DNA of 64,000 bases from Incurvaria masculella. Taxonomy: Eukaryota > Arthropoda > Insecta > Lepidoptera > Incurvariidae. Of this stretch, positions 44,206-54,312 are shown piece by piece (within the stretch, counting starts at the first letter, position 1; each line of letters begins with the position of its first letter). A model generated the notes under the pieces. The model saw only the letters and a program-made list of their open reading frames with translations, searched no databases and was not told the DNA's origin. The translations under genes and the position numbers were made by a program. The stretch is taken from positions 14,451,001-14,515,000 of the forward strand of contig OX335653.1 in assembly GCA_946894095.1 (NCBI GenBank), given 5' to 3'.

Positions 44206-44526
44206 TTGTTGAGTTCCTCATCATGGAACCGTGAACCTCGCCTCTCGAGGCCGTCAATTCAATCCCATCTCGTGCATCGACCGCTTTTTCCTTTTTTGTG
44301 ATCGATAAGTGTATTTCTTCACTCCATGAAATTCTTGTAAAACTGTTGGTCCTCTTCCCTAGTAGGTTATTGGATTAGGCTCTCCCGGGTTGGTACAATC
44401 GCATGGCATTGATCAAAGCTCTCCTTAAAACGTAAAGTTTTTGGCATGACAACGAATTCCTTAGGGAATGCGATGTATCATGACAGTACATTAGATACAA
44501 GCCAATCATGTCCATTTACAATAAAA
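44206..44526 (+). mobile_element. tRNA-headed SINE, strongly decayed
   Basis: TCGATAAGTGTATTTCTTC, CTCCCGGGTTGGTACAATCG, GAATTCCTTAGGGAATGCG, AATCATGTCCATTTACAATA. The head is barely recognisable. Confidence 0.65.
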
Positions 44527-44565
44527 TCGTTCTTATCGTGATGTATACTATACTTTATAGTAACT

Positions 44566-44636
44566 CGACCCACTGACACCCGCCGTCATGATTTTAGCCC
44601 AAAACACCGCATTCCTGAAGGAAGTAGATGTCATGT
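44566..44636 (-). mobile_element. SINE tail fragment
   Basis: CGCCGTCATGATTTTAGCCC, CCGCATTCCTGAAGGAAG. Confidence 0.6.
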
Positions 44637-45811
44637 GTTTTCATAGAATGCTCTTAACCTCAAAATTCTAAAAAGTTGGAGCCGAAGTTAATAATTTCAT
44701 CATAATTTTGCTGATATTAACGCCTACTCTAATATATATATATATATATATATTTAAATTTATAACAATTTTACACTAACAATTCCTCCAACTAGTTGCG
44801 TCGATTGCAGGTACAACTTTTACATTTTATCGCAATAATATTTGCATTCATTCCACACAATATTATTTGCATGACTTCCTGTCCCCAATAATATTTGCAC
44901 TGTTGTCTGGATTTGTGCAGATGTTACAAACATCTGCTCACATATTATTGCGAAACACTATGTAAGTGTATCAATACAATATATATACAAGACTTACATT
45001 TAATACTTGCATCTCAGCAAACTCATCTGAAAATCACTACAATATGTTCAAATTTCCTTTAGTATCATCGAAAGGTTCGAGAGATTAAAAATGGAGACCT
45101 GTTTTCTCAAATCGAGCCTCCCATCATATCGAGCAATTTTCTTTTATTTTGTATCATGCTAACTGGTAAATATCGGTACATTTGATAACACATCGTTTGA
45201 CAGTACGCATGGTACGAAATGAATTTCGGATTTAATCACTAATTTACCTGTTCACACATCGAGCTAATTTACCATGGTAATAAATCAGGGCAGAAATGTA
45301 GATACCAGACAAAATGGAAGCGCAAAACACAAGTACAGTCAGCGAACACAACGCAGTCTGACCATTGACTGGATGGTATATAGTAGCTGGTACATAGTGT
45401 CCAAGTGCGAAATGTTCGGCTACAAGATTGATTAACTTTTGTCAGTGGTGACATATTACAGAAAAGTGACTAAGGGAGAATGAAATGTTTCATTCCTTCT
45501 AATGTATATTAATCGATGCATATATGGATGATTCGGGTAATTCATGTTTCTTAATGTTAAACTAGTATGGGTGGCTGTGATAAGGGAGCCACCTAAATTC
45601 ATTTGAACTCATGAAATGCCTTAATCGTGGCTCCATGCCAGCCGATTTGAGCACTATTGTGAAGCTATCAAGCTTATTTAAATTTACTTTGAACACTTTA
45701 CTATTAAAAAAATGCACTCATAAAAATAAAAAAAATAACAAATAATTTGTTTTGGCGTTAAAATAAATTAAAGTAATTTCTGCAAAGTGTACAACAGCTA
45801 ACTACATGTAG
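44637..45811. other. Unassigned, with AT microsatellite
   Basis: (AT)n at 44731-44753. Several AATAATATTTGCA words at 44835-44900 form a loose local repeat. A 61-codon minus-strand frame at 45269-45454 is without domains. Confidence 0.4.
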
Positions 45812-46040
45812 GTGGCTCGTCATTCGTGGTTCGGATTCGACGTTAAACTGTAGGTCCCTTTTCCTTGCTCACTGGTGGTAGGGTTAATCCTTTCCGGGAC
45901 GATACCGTTGCATTGAATGAAACGATCGTCGAAGCAGCAATAAAAATTGTCCGTGATTTCCATCCAGTTCAACGGAGCCGTATAGTAGTACCCATGTGGC
46001 GTATTGGGCTATTACCAGAGATAAGCCATCCGGTTACATC
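45812..46040 (+). mobile_element. SINE of the 5S/third-head subtype, head truncated
   Basis: GTGGTTCGGATTCGACG, CTGTAGGTCCCTTTTCCTTG, GTGGTAGGGTTAATCC, CGATCGTCGAAGCAGC, TTTCCATCCAGTTCAACG. The body start matches the 48.7-kb copy right after its 5S head. Confidence 0.7.
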
Positions 46041-46104
46041 TCATCTTACAAAATTCGGAGTAAGAGTAAGTTGGCGAATAAATATGTACTTCAAATGTCC
46101 AAGC

Positions 46105-46232
46105 CATAGACCTAGCCTATCGCGCTTCTAAGCCTATCGATTCTAAGCCTATACCTAGGATATATCTAGGTATTCAATACGTTCTAAGCCTAATCTGCAA
46201 CCACGAAAATCTCTGTGGTGTAAGCCTAAGTC
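46105..46232. repeat. Loose tandem of TTCTAAGCCTAT
   Basis: TTCTAAGCCTAT or TTCTAAGCCTAA occurs at about 46123, 46140 and 46181, with further AGCCTA words before and after. A CCTAGGATATATCTAGG inverted repeat lies in the middle. Confidence 0.55.
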
Positions 46233-46243
46233 CGTAAATAATG

Positions 46244-46628
46244 TTTTTATGCAACCTGACAACCACACAACTATCGTTTTGATTATAGCCCAATACAACA
46301 CATTTCCGAAGGATTTAGGCGCCGAGCCAGGACCTTCCCTTTATGAGCACGGCTACTCCGAACTGTATGGAAAACATGGAATTTCCGGTTCGACCATAGT
46401 TTCATACAATGCGGTGGTACCAACCCGTGCAGCTTAAAGCTACCACCTAGTAGGGGAAGAGGACCTACAGTTTGACATGGGTTCCGAACCATCAAACAGC
46501 TCTCATTCGTAATTAAATGCACTTATTCAACTCAGAAAGAGAGAGAAAGTGGTGGATGACCGAGGCGAGGATTTGAACCCAAAACCTCTCGCATTAAAGC
46601 AAATCCTTAGGCCCCTAGACTATATAGC
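46244..46628 (-). mobile_element. tRNA-headed SINE, near full length
   Basis: TTTTTATGCAACCTGAC (with a small deletion of the TGGATGGCTAAT block) to ATTTGAACCCAAAACCTCTC (B box) and AGGCCCCTAGACTATATAGC (A-box side). Confidence 0.82.
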
Positions 46629-46904
46629 ATGGATGTAACGGTTTCCGAAACCCAGCAACAGTCCAACGGTAATTCACTTGAGACGGTTAAGTCCCGAGTT
46701 AGCGATAAGTCATTTCGGCCGTATTCAAGTTGCGAGATATTTCACTTTGGGGGTAAGTACGAACAAGATCGAGAATGCATGGGAAGCGTAATAAATAAGT
46801 TACCTGGCTGTACCATACATTTCGAATTTTACATGTACCTATGTTACTTTAGAATTTCCTTTACCATAATATTCTATAATTTAAACATACATGATATAAT
46901 TAAA
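46629..46904. other. Open frame of unknown meaning next to a SINE
   Basis: A 118-codon plus-strand frame (46629-46985) starts right after the SINE head. Its first 60 residues are polar (Gln/Ser rich), the rest hydrophobic and AT-rich, and it runs into a MITE. I recognise no domain and consider it chance. Confidence 0.35.
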
Positions 46905-47125
46905 TATGTTGATTTTTTCAATCCTCAGATAGTACTTATCGTACTTCACGTTTGTCAAAAGATAGGCATTGCCGGAGAATTATAACTTCTATCACATTTA
47001 TCTAACTATGTTTTTTCTAATAAACATATGGACTTATTTTATCGGATGGATAAGCATATGCATAAATAAGTCAGTAGAATAGTTATCTGGCTGTTTATCA
47101 GACTATTGAAAAATCTGCTATTAGA
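46905..47125. mobile_element. MITE with GATTTTTCAAT ends, copy 2
   Basis: TTGATTTTTTCAATCCTCAG, AGTACTTATCG, CGGATGGATAAGCATATGC, CTGTTTATCAGACTATTGAA. Same order as 12816-13056. Confidence 0.65.
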
Positions 47126-47627
47126 TCTTTAAGGAGGTTAAATAAAAAAATGCGGTGCGACCATAAAAAATCGCTACAGCAAATGTTGACAATGATTGAA
47201 AAAAATCCTAATCTATTCCTGTCCTAGACAAAACCTCCTCTTAGCTGTCAGCATTCGGGTAAAAAAACATGTTTTCCCTCAACCGGGCATATATTGCTTG
47301 CCTCCTCGACTTTCCATTTATAATCAGTTTGAAAAATTGTTCCATGGCCGTTCCCTTTGGCGATTAAGCTCATTGATTGATATGTGAAAAATGTTCAAAC
47401 GATTAATGGTTTAGTTAGTGAGGGGTGTGACATACCAGAAGGAGGAACATTTGATTACGTGTCCCTAAAAAAAGGAAAACGAAATGAGGTTTTTTTTTTT
47501 GTGTTGGCGATCCAATAAATGTATAAGAAATACATTTGTGTGAGCTCTTAAAGATAATTCGAACAGATAAATGTTCATTTTGAAGTCCTGAATAAGTGGA
47601 AAAAATATTTTTAAATACGTACCATAC
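47126..47627. other. No recognised feature
   Basis: Unique sequence with a T10 run near 47491. No domains in the short frames. Confidence 0.4.
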
Positions 47628-47838
47628 CAACTCGGGCGGGCTTAAGCCCTACCACGTAGTAGGGGAAGGGGACCTACAGTTTTACATGGATTCCGAACCA
47701 TGGAGCAGCTCGCATTCGTGACGAAATAGACTTATCTAACTCATAATGAGAAACGAAGTGGTGCATGAACGGGGCGAGGATATGAACCCAGACCTCTGGT
47801 ATGCTAGCCTAGTCCCCGCGCCACTAGGCTACAAGCCG
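47628..47838 (-). mobile_element. tRNA-headed SINE, 5' half
   Basis: AACTCGGGCGGGCTTAAGCC to GCGCCACTAGGCTACAAGCC; head and upper body only, tail absent. Confidence 0.8.
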
Positions 47839-48417
47839 TTATTAACAATTATATATATTGTTCTTCTTACGTCTTTATAAAACTGAAAGCAAACATCTCT
47901 TAGTTTAAGTAATCATAAACACGTTCGCAACTGCTGCGTTTCAGATCTTCAGCTAGAGAGGATGTGATCTGTAAATTATGGTAACCGCGCCGGTTGCTGC
48001 TTGTAAATCAATAATAGCATGCAATTCGACTAGTATTCCCTTGAATAAATTATTGGCCAATTCCATCCGATGTTAGCTAGAGAAGAAAGCTTTTCACAGA
48101 AGATTCTAGAGCTTTAAATTGAAGAAATAATCACTATGCGAACCCAAATAAATAAATACCAAGAATGAGAGAATTCATTTCGCCGCAACAAAGTAATCAA
48201 CATGAAAAAACAAATGGAAAAATGTGTTTGTAATTAGTTATCTTAACTGTGTGACAAATAGTATCAGTCTCAGCTGGCTCGCAAAAAACTGCGAAGCTGC
48301 CTTTCAGACGAATCCCTACTATTACTCTCTTTGTTAATGGAAATTTGGTTGGACTTAACATAAAAAGTGTGATGACGAATTGGCTTTGTGCTACTGTAAA
48401 ATAAGGCAATATATAGA
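47839..48417. other. No recognised feature
   Basis: Overlapping minus-strand frames (48197-48532) run into the following repeat; no domains. Confidence 0.4.
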
Positions 48418-48543
48418 AAGGAATGTGACATGTATGTATGTGTAATCGACCGTGAAGCAAGGACACATTGATACATGTGATGATTGCATACATGTCACAT
48501 TCCTTGGAATAAGCGACGTACCTGCTTAGCACGAAAAAGTATA
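48418..48543. mobile_element. Foldback copy of the CGACCGTGAAGC family, copy 3
   Basis: GAATGTGACATGTATGTATG, GTAATCGACCGTGAAGCAAG, then ATACATGTCACATTCC, TTGGAATAAGCGACGTACC, GCTTAGCACGAAAAAGTATA. GGAATGTGACATGTATG and CATACATGTCACATTCC face each other, making a hairpin. Confidence 0.65.
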
Positions 48544-48691
48544 TTTACTTAATAAATAGAAATGTATTGATAACAATTACTAACTGAAACGTTTATTTGG
48601 GCGCTCGAAATAAAAAACAACACGAGTCTAAAGTCAAAGGAATTTCATCTAATCTTATAACCACATTTTAGAATCATTATACACATAACAA
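48544..48691. other. No recognised feature
   Basis: Short AT-rich spacer. Confidence 0.4.
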
Positions 48692-49052
48692 GGCCAGCCT
48701 CGGTAGCCCAACGATTAGCTGGGTAAGCACCTCTGAGCGCGGTTGGGTTCTGGACGGGTGACCATTTTCAACCGTTGAGGCTGGCCGTGGTTTGAATTCC
48801 ACGTAAAACTTTAGGTCCCTCTTCCTTACTTAATAGGTGGTAGGGTTAATTCCGCCCGGGCTGGTACCATCGCATTGAATGAACGATGGTCGAAGCGGCA
48901 ATGAAAGTTGTCTGTGTTTTCCATCAAATTAAATAACGCCGAGCAATATAAGGAAGGTCCTGGCATGGCACCTAGTTTCCATGTGGTGTGTTAGGCTAAT
49001 ATCTGACGTTCAGTTTGGTATTAGCCATCCATGACCAGTAACATAAAAAAAA
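48692..49052 (+). mobile_element. 5S-rRNA-headed SINE, full length
   Basis: The first 95 bp are 5S-like: GGTAAGCACCTCTGAGCGCG followed by GGTTGGGTTCTGGACGGG and TGACCA correspond to the 5S internal promoter (box A, intermediate element and onward). The ends GCCAGCCTC and GAGGCTGGC pair as 5S helix I does. Then comes the body shared with the tRNA-headed SINEs (TGGTAGGGTTAATTCCGCCC, GGTCGAAGCGGCAATGAAAG) and the tail CCATGACCAGTAACATAAAA. Of the SINE3 type by definition. Confidence 0.82.
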
Positions 49053-49849
49053 CCAGGACCAGGTCATCGGAGCAAGTGCAAAGAGCCAACATTCCAAGGG
49101 ATTATTTGACTACCTTCTTGCTTCATCACCGGCATATTATTTAGTAAATTATTTATTTTAATTATTTAGTAAATTTGACGATGGTATATGCCAGAAATTG
49201 TAAGCTGAATCTATGTTTGCCTGTATGCCTTAAAATAAGAAATAAATACCTGTCTGAGTGTAGCTTGTCTACCAATTCGACAAAATGATATACAATACAA
49301 TACAATATACCCAGGACCAGAGTACCCATCTAAACGAATCCAACGAGCCCAAACCCGAATGGGTTTCATCAGGAAATTGCTTTCGTCACCTGATTCCTAT
49401 CTGATCCATCGTCAGACCAGCATTACGCTCCATTTTGTTTTAAGGATAACATTTGTTTTTTTCAGCTCAATTGGACGTTGCTAAGAGGCTCATAATTAAC
49501 GTATAATATTTGACAAAAACGCAACAAAATTTAAATGCTTATAAAATAATCTAAAAAGTGCCCCAGATTGTGTTGTATGTATGTGAGTAATGTATGTAAT
49601 TAATGATGAATGTATGTAATGTATGTAATGAATGATGAATGTATGTAAAATACCATTTGTCGAAAGACCCTGCTTTCCATAACACAGGGAATCCTAGCAT
49701 GGGAAGCAGGACTCTAGTAGCTTAAAAAGCCTTTGGACGTAGTAATAAGAAATAAAAAAAACATGTACTTAGGCTAATTTGTTAATCTTAAATAAATTTT
49801 GATTTTGATTTTTGATTCGGTAAGTTTCTTTCAATTTTATACTACTAGC
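49053..49849. other. Unassigned, with TGTATGTAA microsatellite and LINE-like tail
   Basis: 49573-49650 is a loose tandem of GTATGTAATG and GATGAATGTATG. TACAATACAATACAATA lies at about 49291. TTTTGATTTTGATTTTTGAT at 49796 resembles a LINE 3' tail; the 100 bp before it are not assignable. Confidence 0.45.
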
Positions 49850-50135
49850 TAAGGTTAACGTCTCCGCTCAGCGAAACCCGGAAAGAAAATGTGTTCAGAA
49901 ATGAGCTAATTCAAACATATTTGGAGATAAATATGAAATCTTTTTTATGTAAAAAAATAAAATGAATCGGATCACAATAACAGCGACATCTACCGGGTCC
50001 AACTATAGCTAAAACCACCCGCTTGACATCATAAATACAAAAAAAAATATCATCAAAATCAGTCAAGCAGTTTAGAAGAAAATAATAATTCCCGACACAC
50101 GCACACCGGAATTTCATAAATAAAGATCTAGGGAA
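49849..50135 (-). mobile_element. Helitron-like fragment
   Basis: ACTAGCTAAGGTTAACG and TCTCCGCTCAGCGAAACCCG: on the minus strand this is a GC hairpin followed by CTAGT, the form of a Helitron 3' end. CATCAAAATCAGTCAAGC and AGTTTAGAAGAAA further in are typical of the lepidopteran families. The 5' end is unclear. Confidence 0.5.
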
Positions 50136-50167
50136 AGTTAGAGCGTGGAAATAATGATATAACTTAA

Positions 50168-51073
50168 GGATGTTCCGACCCATTCAATGTTTTTTTTACA
50201 CAGAACGCAAAAAGTATTGCACTTTAAGGTGGCCCAACCCGGCGGGCCTAACTCATTCGCGGGCACGGTACAAAACCGTGCTGTTGCGCTCTGGGACCTT
50301 CTCTGTTTCAAAGAACAAGACAGGCTCCGTGATGAGGAAGATGCAACATGTCCACAAAAAAGACAATGTGCATAGTGTATGATTTGGTAAGATTTACGAA
50401 AATTTTAATTTCAAAACGACTTATAGCTAAAAGTAAACCACGACCGCTGTAGTAAAAAATCGAACAAAAACCAAATAGATTATAAATCTTGATTAAATAA
50501 GCGATGTCTGATGACTAATCATTTTAAGATGTTCTTACTTTATCATTGCGTAATCCACCTCCAAAGTTATTGTATAAAACGCGCGAAAAATGCGAACTTT
50601 CGGACCTTATAACTTAGAAACCAAACACAATTTTACAATGCCAATGGTCATCAGACATCTAGTTCGATCAAATAAAGCTATTTTGAGAAACATTTTGGAT
50701 CTCTGACAAGAAATATGGGCGTGATCTTCTTTCCCCTTTTGTATGGGGAAATGAGCGGGAGGGCCACCTTAAGGCACGAATTCGTCAAAGATATTAAATA
50801 TAGCCATAGTAGTTGCAGCGAAAACATATTCAAAAGTTCAGGTTTGATGGTTTCGTTGTAATTGCCGATTAGAAGTTTTACACCGTTAGATGGCGCTGTT
50901 AAATAAACATCGTATTTAAATAAATTGTAACAAAACCAATAATCCTGAAATTGTGAAATTGTTTTCGCTGCAAGTAATATGACTATATTAAACTTTTATT
51001 ATGAATTCGTGGCATAAAGTGCAATACTTTTTGCGTTATGTTTGCAAACAACTTAATATGGGTCAGAACAGCT
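50168..51073. mobile_element. TTAA MITE (GGATGTTCCGACCC family) interrupted by another MITE
   Basis: TTAA (50164-50167), GGATGTTCCGACCCATTC; right end AATATGGGTCAGAACAGC, TTAA (51074-51077). Long inverted arms include CGCAAAAAGTATTGCACTTT. Compared with the intact copy at 53430-53782 it contains one extra block, exactly the element at 50228-50768 with TTAA on both sides. The inside holds AGATGGCGCTGTTAAATAAA. Confidence 0.9.
50228..50768. mobile_element. TTAA MITE (GGTGGCCCAACCC family), complete copy 3, nested
   Basis: TTAA (50224-50227), GGTGGCCCAACCCGGCGGG; right end GAGCGGGAGGGCCACC, TTAA (50769-50772). Opposite orientation to the 34.4- and 35.7-kb copies. Its insertion point corresponds to GCACTTCAAGGCACG in the uninterrupted host at 53.5 kb, so the target would have been TTAA (one base different now). 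Confidence 0.9.
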
Positions 51074-51077
51074 TTAA

Positions 51078-51500
51078 TGGGAGCGGATGTATTAAAATGT
51101 TGCTTGCAAATAAAACGTAGTCAGCTAAGTATTAGAAAAATAAATCAAACTCGCACAAAAGTTCCCCCTAATGTCGGAAGTAATTTAAAACGTGATCGCA
51201 TTAAAACTGAAGTAACGAGGACATTTTCAGGAGGTTCTAAGCACTTTTCGAAAACTTTCACGTCTAGCATTAAATAAACGCATAAATGTTTCATGAATAT
51301 TATAATTAGTGCCTAACTGATTATGATTTAACTTTTCAGCCCCTCGGATTTTAATATACAGCCTTCGACAATTTTAATTTATTATTATTAGTAAATCATT
51401 ATTTAATATACTTCTTTGTTAATAGGTTAATAGAATAAACTAAAATGGTGGTACATTAGTGATTTTGAAAAGTGTATTGACATAAATAACTGGTTCTTGA
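51078..51500. other. No recognised feature
   Basis: A 79-codon frame (51038-51277) begins in the MITE and shows no domain. AT-rich. Confidence 0.4.
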
Positions 51501-51890
51501 CTTTTTTATATGTTACTGGGCACGGATGGCCCACGAACCATCTTAATATTAGCTCCACACAGCGAAGGAATTAGGTGCCATGCCAGGATATTCCCTTTAT
51601 GAGCACGGCTACATAGAACTCGATGAAAAATACAGACATTTTTCATTGCCGCTTCGAACATCTTTTCATCCAATGCGATGGTACCAAACCGGGTTGGCTT
51701 AAACCCTGCCTGTTGGGGATGGGTCCTACAGTTTTACATAGATTCCGGACCATGGAACAGCTCGCATTCGTAACGAAATGCACTTATCCAACTCAGAAAG
51801 AAAATTAAAATGGTGCTTGAACGGGACGGGGCTTTGAACCGAGACCTCTGGGATGGAAGGCAAGTCCAGCCGCCCCTGAACTACGAGCCG
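51501..51890 (-). mobile_element. tRNA-headed SINE, near full length
   Basis: TTTTTTATATGTTACTGGGC to CGCCCCTGAACTACGAGCCG. Has a GTTACTGG tail, i.e. the tail of the 5S subtype on a tRNA-headed copy, with a partial deletion near 51540-51560. Confidence 0.8.
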
Positions 51891-52312
51891 TTCCGACTAA
51901 ACTTCGACACGTCAGAAGTCTTCCAGGTCGTATCGTCCATGCAGCGTGAACTAAACTTTGAGCTCAATAAGTAAGAGTAAGTTAAACACTCTTGATCCTA
52001 AAATGAGAGGAAATAAAGTGAGAAGGTTTTGGCTTACTAAGAAGACACTTCGAGGGCTGAAATATTAATAAAATATGGTTTATGCATGGAACGGAATTCA
52101 TATTACTGTATAAATTTAAATGTTGTTATCCTAATAAATTCGTATTCCTAGACAGCGAAGCACTCATAGTGATTACTTAAGGTATAACTTTTAATAAATA
52201 CTTTATTAATCAGCATTAAATATGATTTCAAAGATAGAAATCATTTAGAGTAGTATCAATTGAGTAAGCAAGACTTTTTCTATCAACGGTAATGCAAAAC
52301 ATAGCTTATTGT
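51891..52312. other. No recognised feature
   Basis: Unique AT-rich sequence. Confidence 0.4.
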
Positions 52313-52315
52313 AAT

Positions 52316-53133
52316 CCATACTAATATTATAAATGCGAAAGTGACGCTGTCTGTTGCGGTTCCACGTCTGAACCGCTGAACCGATTATCATGAATTTCGG
52401 TATAGCGATAGTTTGGAACTTGGAAAAGGACACATGCTACCTTTTAGACTAGGAGGTCGCGACAAAAATGGTAACGATAACGTAAATGGCTGAAACTGGG
52501 TTCACGGGATAAAGACCAACCCTATGAAGCTAAATGTGTCGGTCTGACTGAGCCAAGCGGTTGCGTTACGTAAATAAGGCGCCTGAAAAAATAGTTATGG
52601 TGACCAAAAATATATATGATAAGGTAAATGGCTGCAAATAACGAATCATCAAAGTATCAGTACATACTTGCTTAGCAATACCAAAAGTTAACAATTCTTT
52701 GGTTGAATTTTGTAGTTTAGACGATTTAAGTTACAGATATAACTTAAGGTATATTTAATTGTTTAATTAAAAAACCGAATGCTTATTGTTGTATAACGAA
52801 TAGGTATCAATATTTCTAGACAATCGGTATATTCATCAGCAGGTACATACCAACATCTATTGTATATAGCCAATCTAGATAACTCAACCAATTGGCGCAG
52901 GCAGACCGACATATTTAATATCAGAGGGTTGCTCTCTAACACGTGAACCCAGATTCAGCCATTTACCTTATCGTGACCAAAAATGTCGTGACCTCCCGGA
53001 ATATTTAGTGGCGAAAATTAAACTTGAAGGGGGTTAAATAGGGGGAGAAAGTTTGATTCGGAAACTCATATGATGTTCACAAAAAAATTCAACAAAACAG
53101 CATTGACCCGACCGGAGCTGGGTACGTCAAATA
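52316..53133 (+). mobile_element. Helitron-like non-autonomous element
   Basis: Starts TCCATACTAATATTATAAAT and GCGAAAGTGACGCTGTCTG, then TCTGAACCGCTGAACCG and TTTCGGTATAGCGATAG, a start I recognise from lepidopteran Helitron-type repeats. It ends near GACCCGACCGGAGCTGGG, TACGTCAAATAGT, the decayed form of the hairpin-plus-CTAGT end seen at 54.3 kb. No Rep/helicase frame. Confidence 0.6.
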
Positions 53134-53334
53134 GTATTCAAAAATATACGAAAATAAAAACATTGCACTATTAATACTTATAAAACAGTACCGTTACATA
53201 TTGACTGACAACGCACAACCAGAGCCCGTAGTCCCAGTTGTCACCTAAATTCGTCGAACCGATCGAATGGCGTTTTCAAATGTATGGAGAAATTGAGGAG
53301 CGCGCGCAGTGGGCGTTAAGCGAACTAACATCAA
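53134..53334. other. Short unassigned spacer
   Basis: Ends at ATCAA, a TTAA with one substitution (TCAA, 53331-53334), which is the left flank of the next MITE. Confidence 0.5.
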
Positions 53335-53425
53335 GGATGTTCCGACCCATACAATGTTTTTTTTACACAGAACGCAAAAAGTATTGCACTTTAAGGCAAA
53401 CAACTTTATATGGGTCGGAACAGCC
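53335..53425. mobile_element. Mini TTAA MITE (internal deletion of the GGATGTTCCGACCC family)
   Basis: Only the two arms remain: GGATGTTCCGACCCATAC, CGCAAAAAGTATTGCACTTT, TATGGGTCGGAACAGCC. The right TTAA (53426-53429) is also the left TTAA of the next copy. 91 bp. Confidence 0.85.
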
Positions 53426-53429
53426 TTAA

Positions 53430-53782
53430 GGATGTTCCGACCCATACTATGTTTTTTTTTTACACAGAACGCAAAAAGTATTGCACTTCAAGGCACGAAT
53501 TCGTCAAAAATATTAAATATAGCCATACTAGTTGCAGCGAAAACATATTCACAATTTCAGGTTTAATAGTTTCGTTATAATTGCCGATTAGAAGTTTTAC
53601 ACCGTTAGATGGCGCTGTTAAATAAAAATCGTATTTAAATAAATTGTAACAAAACCAATAATCCTGAAATTGTGAAATTGTTTTCGCTGCAAGTAATATG
53701 ACTACATTAAACTTTTATTATTAATTCGTGGCTTAAAGTGCAATACTTTTTGCGTTATGTGTGCAAACAACTTTATATGGGT
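53430..53782. mobile_element. TTAA MITE (GGATGTTCCGACCC family), complete and uninterrupted
   Basis: TTAA (53426-53429) GGATGTTCCGACCCATAC; right end TATGGGTCGGAACAGCC, TTAA (53783-53786). 353 bp with arms of about 60 bp. Contains AGATGGCGCTGTTAAATAAA at 53607. This is the empty-site reference for the nested pair at 50.2 kb. Confidence 0.88.
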
Positions 53783-53828
53783 CGGAACAGCCTTAACGAG
53801 TCCGACTTTGATTTGACAGCTTACTCAC

Positions 53829-53866
53829 CGTCGGCGTAAATACTTCGACGTTGCCGTTTACGCCGA
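53829..53866. repeat. Hairpin with 11-bp perfect arms
   Basis: GTCGGCGTAAA and TTTACGCCGAC around a 16-base loop. The words GACTTTGATTTGACAGC and GACTTTGACAGC lie on both sides as direct repeats. Confidence 0.7.
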
Positions 53867-54286
53867 CTCTGCGTTTTCATACAAATCGGAAGTTCGAGTT
53901 TGACTTTGACAGCTTGAAGAAGTCAAACCACAGAATAAGTAGTAAACATTTGTATGGGGTTTGACGTTTTTTACGTAACTTCGGAGTTCCGTAAAAGCCA
54001 ATTTAGCTGAAAACTCAGACTGACCTCTCTGAACTGCTGTACCTGAAGATTTGAAATGAGATGGAAATATTCCTTGAGTGTGCAAGGTAGTTTTTTTTGG
54101 AATGAGTTATTTTAGGAGAACGGAGATGACAACATTTGTATAGAGAAATGTTGTACCCTGTATTCGTTCCTAAATAATTTATTCCACAGCAGTGAAACAT
54201 TGACGAGTAGCTGTATGCACGCTAGCGACGAAGTGTCTGACCACAGTTTCTAGGGCTTCGCTTGGTGCCCAAAACTAAATTGACCC
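53867..54286. other. No recognised feature
   Basis: Short overlapping minus-strand frames, no domain. Confidence 0.4.
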
Positions 54287-54312
54287 GAGCGGAGCCGGGC
54301 ACCTCAGCTAGT
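54287..54312 (+). mobile_element. Helitron-like 3' end
   Basis: CCCGAGCGGAGCCGGG hairpin and CACCTCAGCTAGT: the family 3' terminus with CTAG plus T. The body upstream is not recognisable. Confidence 0.5.

Noticed and set aside
46629..46985. 118-codon frame starting directly after a SINE head
   Set aside because: The second half lies in AT-rich DNA and a MITE, composition changes abruptly half-way, and I recognise no family.
48692..48790. Possible 5S rRNA gene
   Set aside because: Only the promoter half resembles 5S; the 5' part differs and it is continuous with a SINE body, so it is a 5S-derived SINE.
50170..50382. 70-codon frame, with a similar peptide from 36024-36215 on the minus strand
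   Set aside because: The similarity arises because both lie in copies of the same TTAA MITE; the frame is not open in the third copy.
53829..53866. Transcription terminator
   Set aside because: Eukaryotic context and no T run after the stem; listed only as a hairpin.
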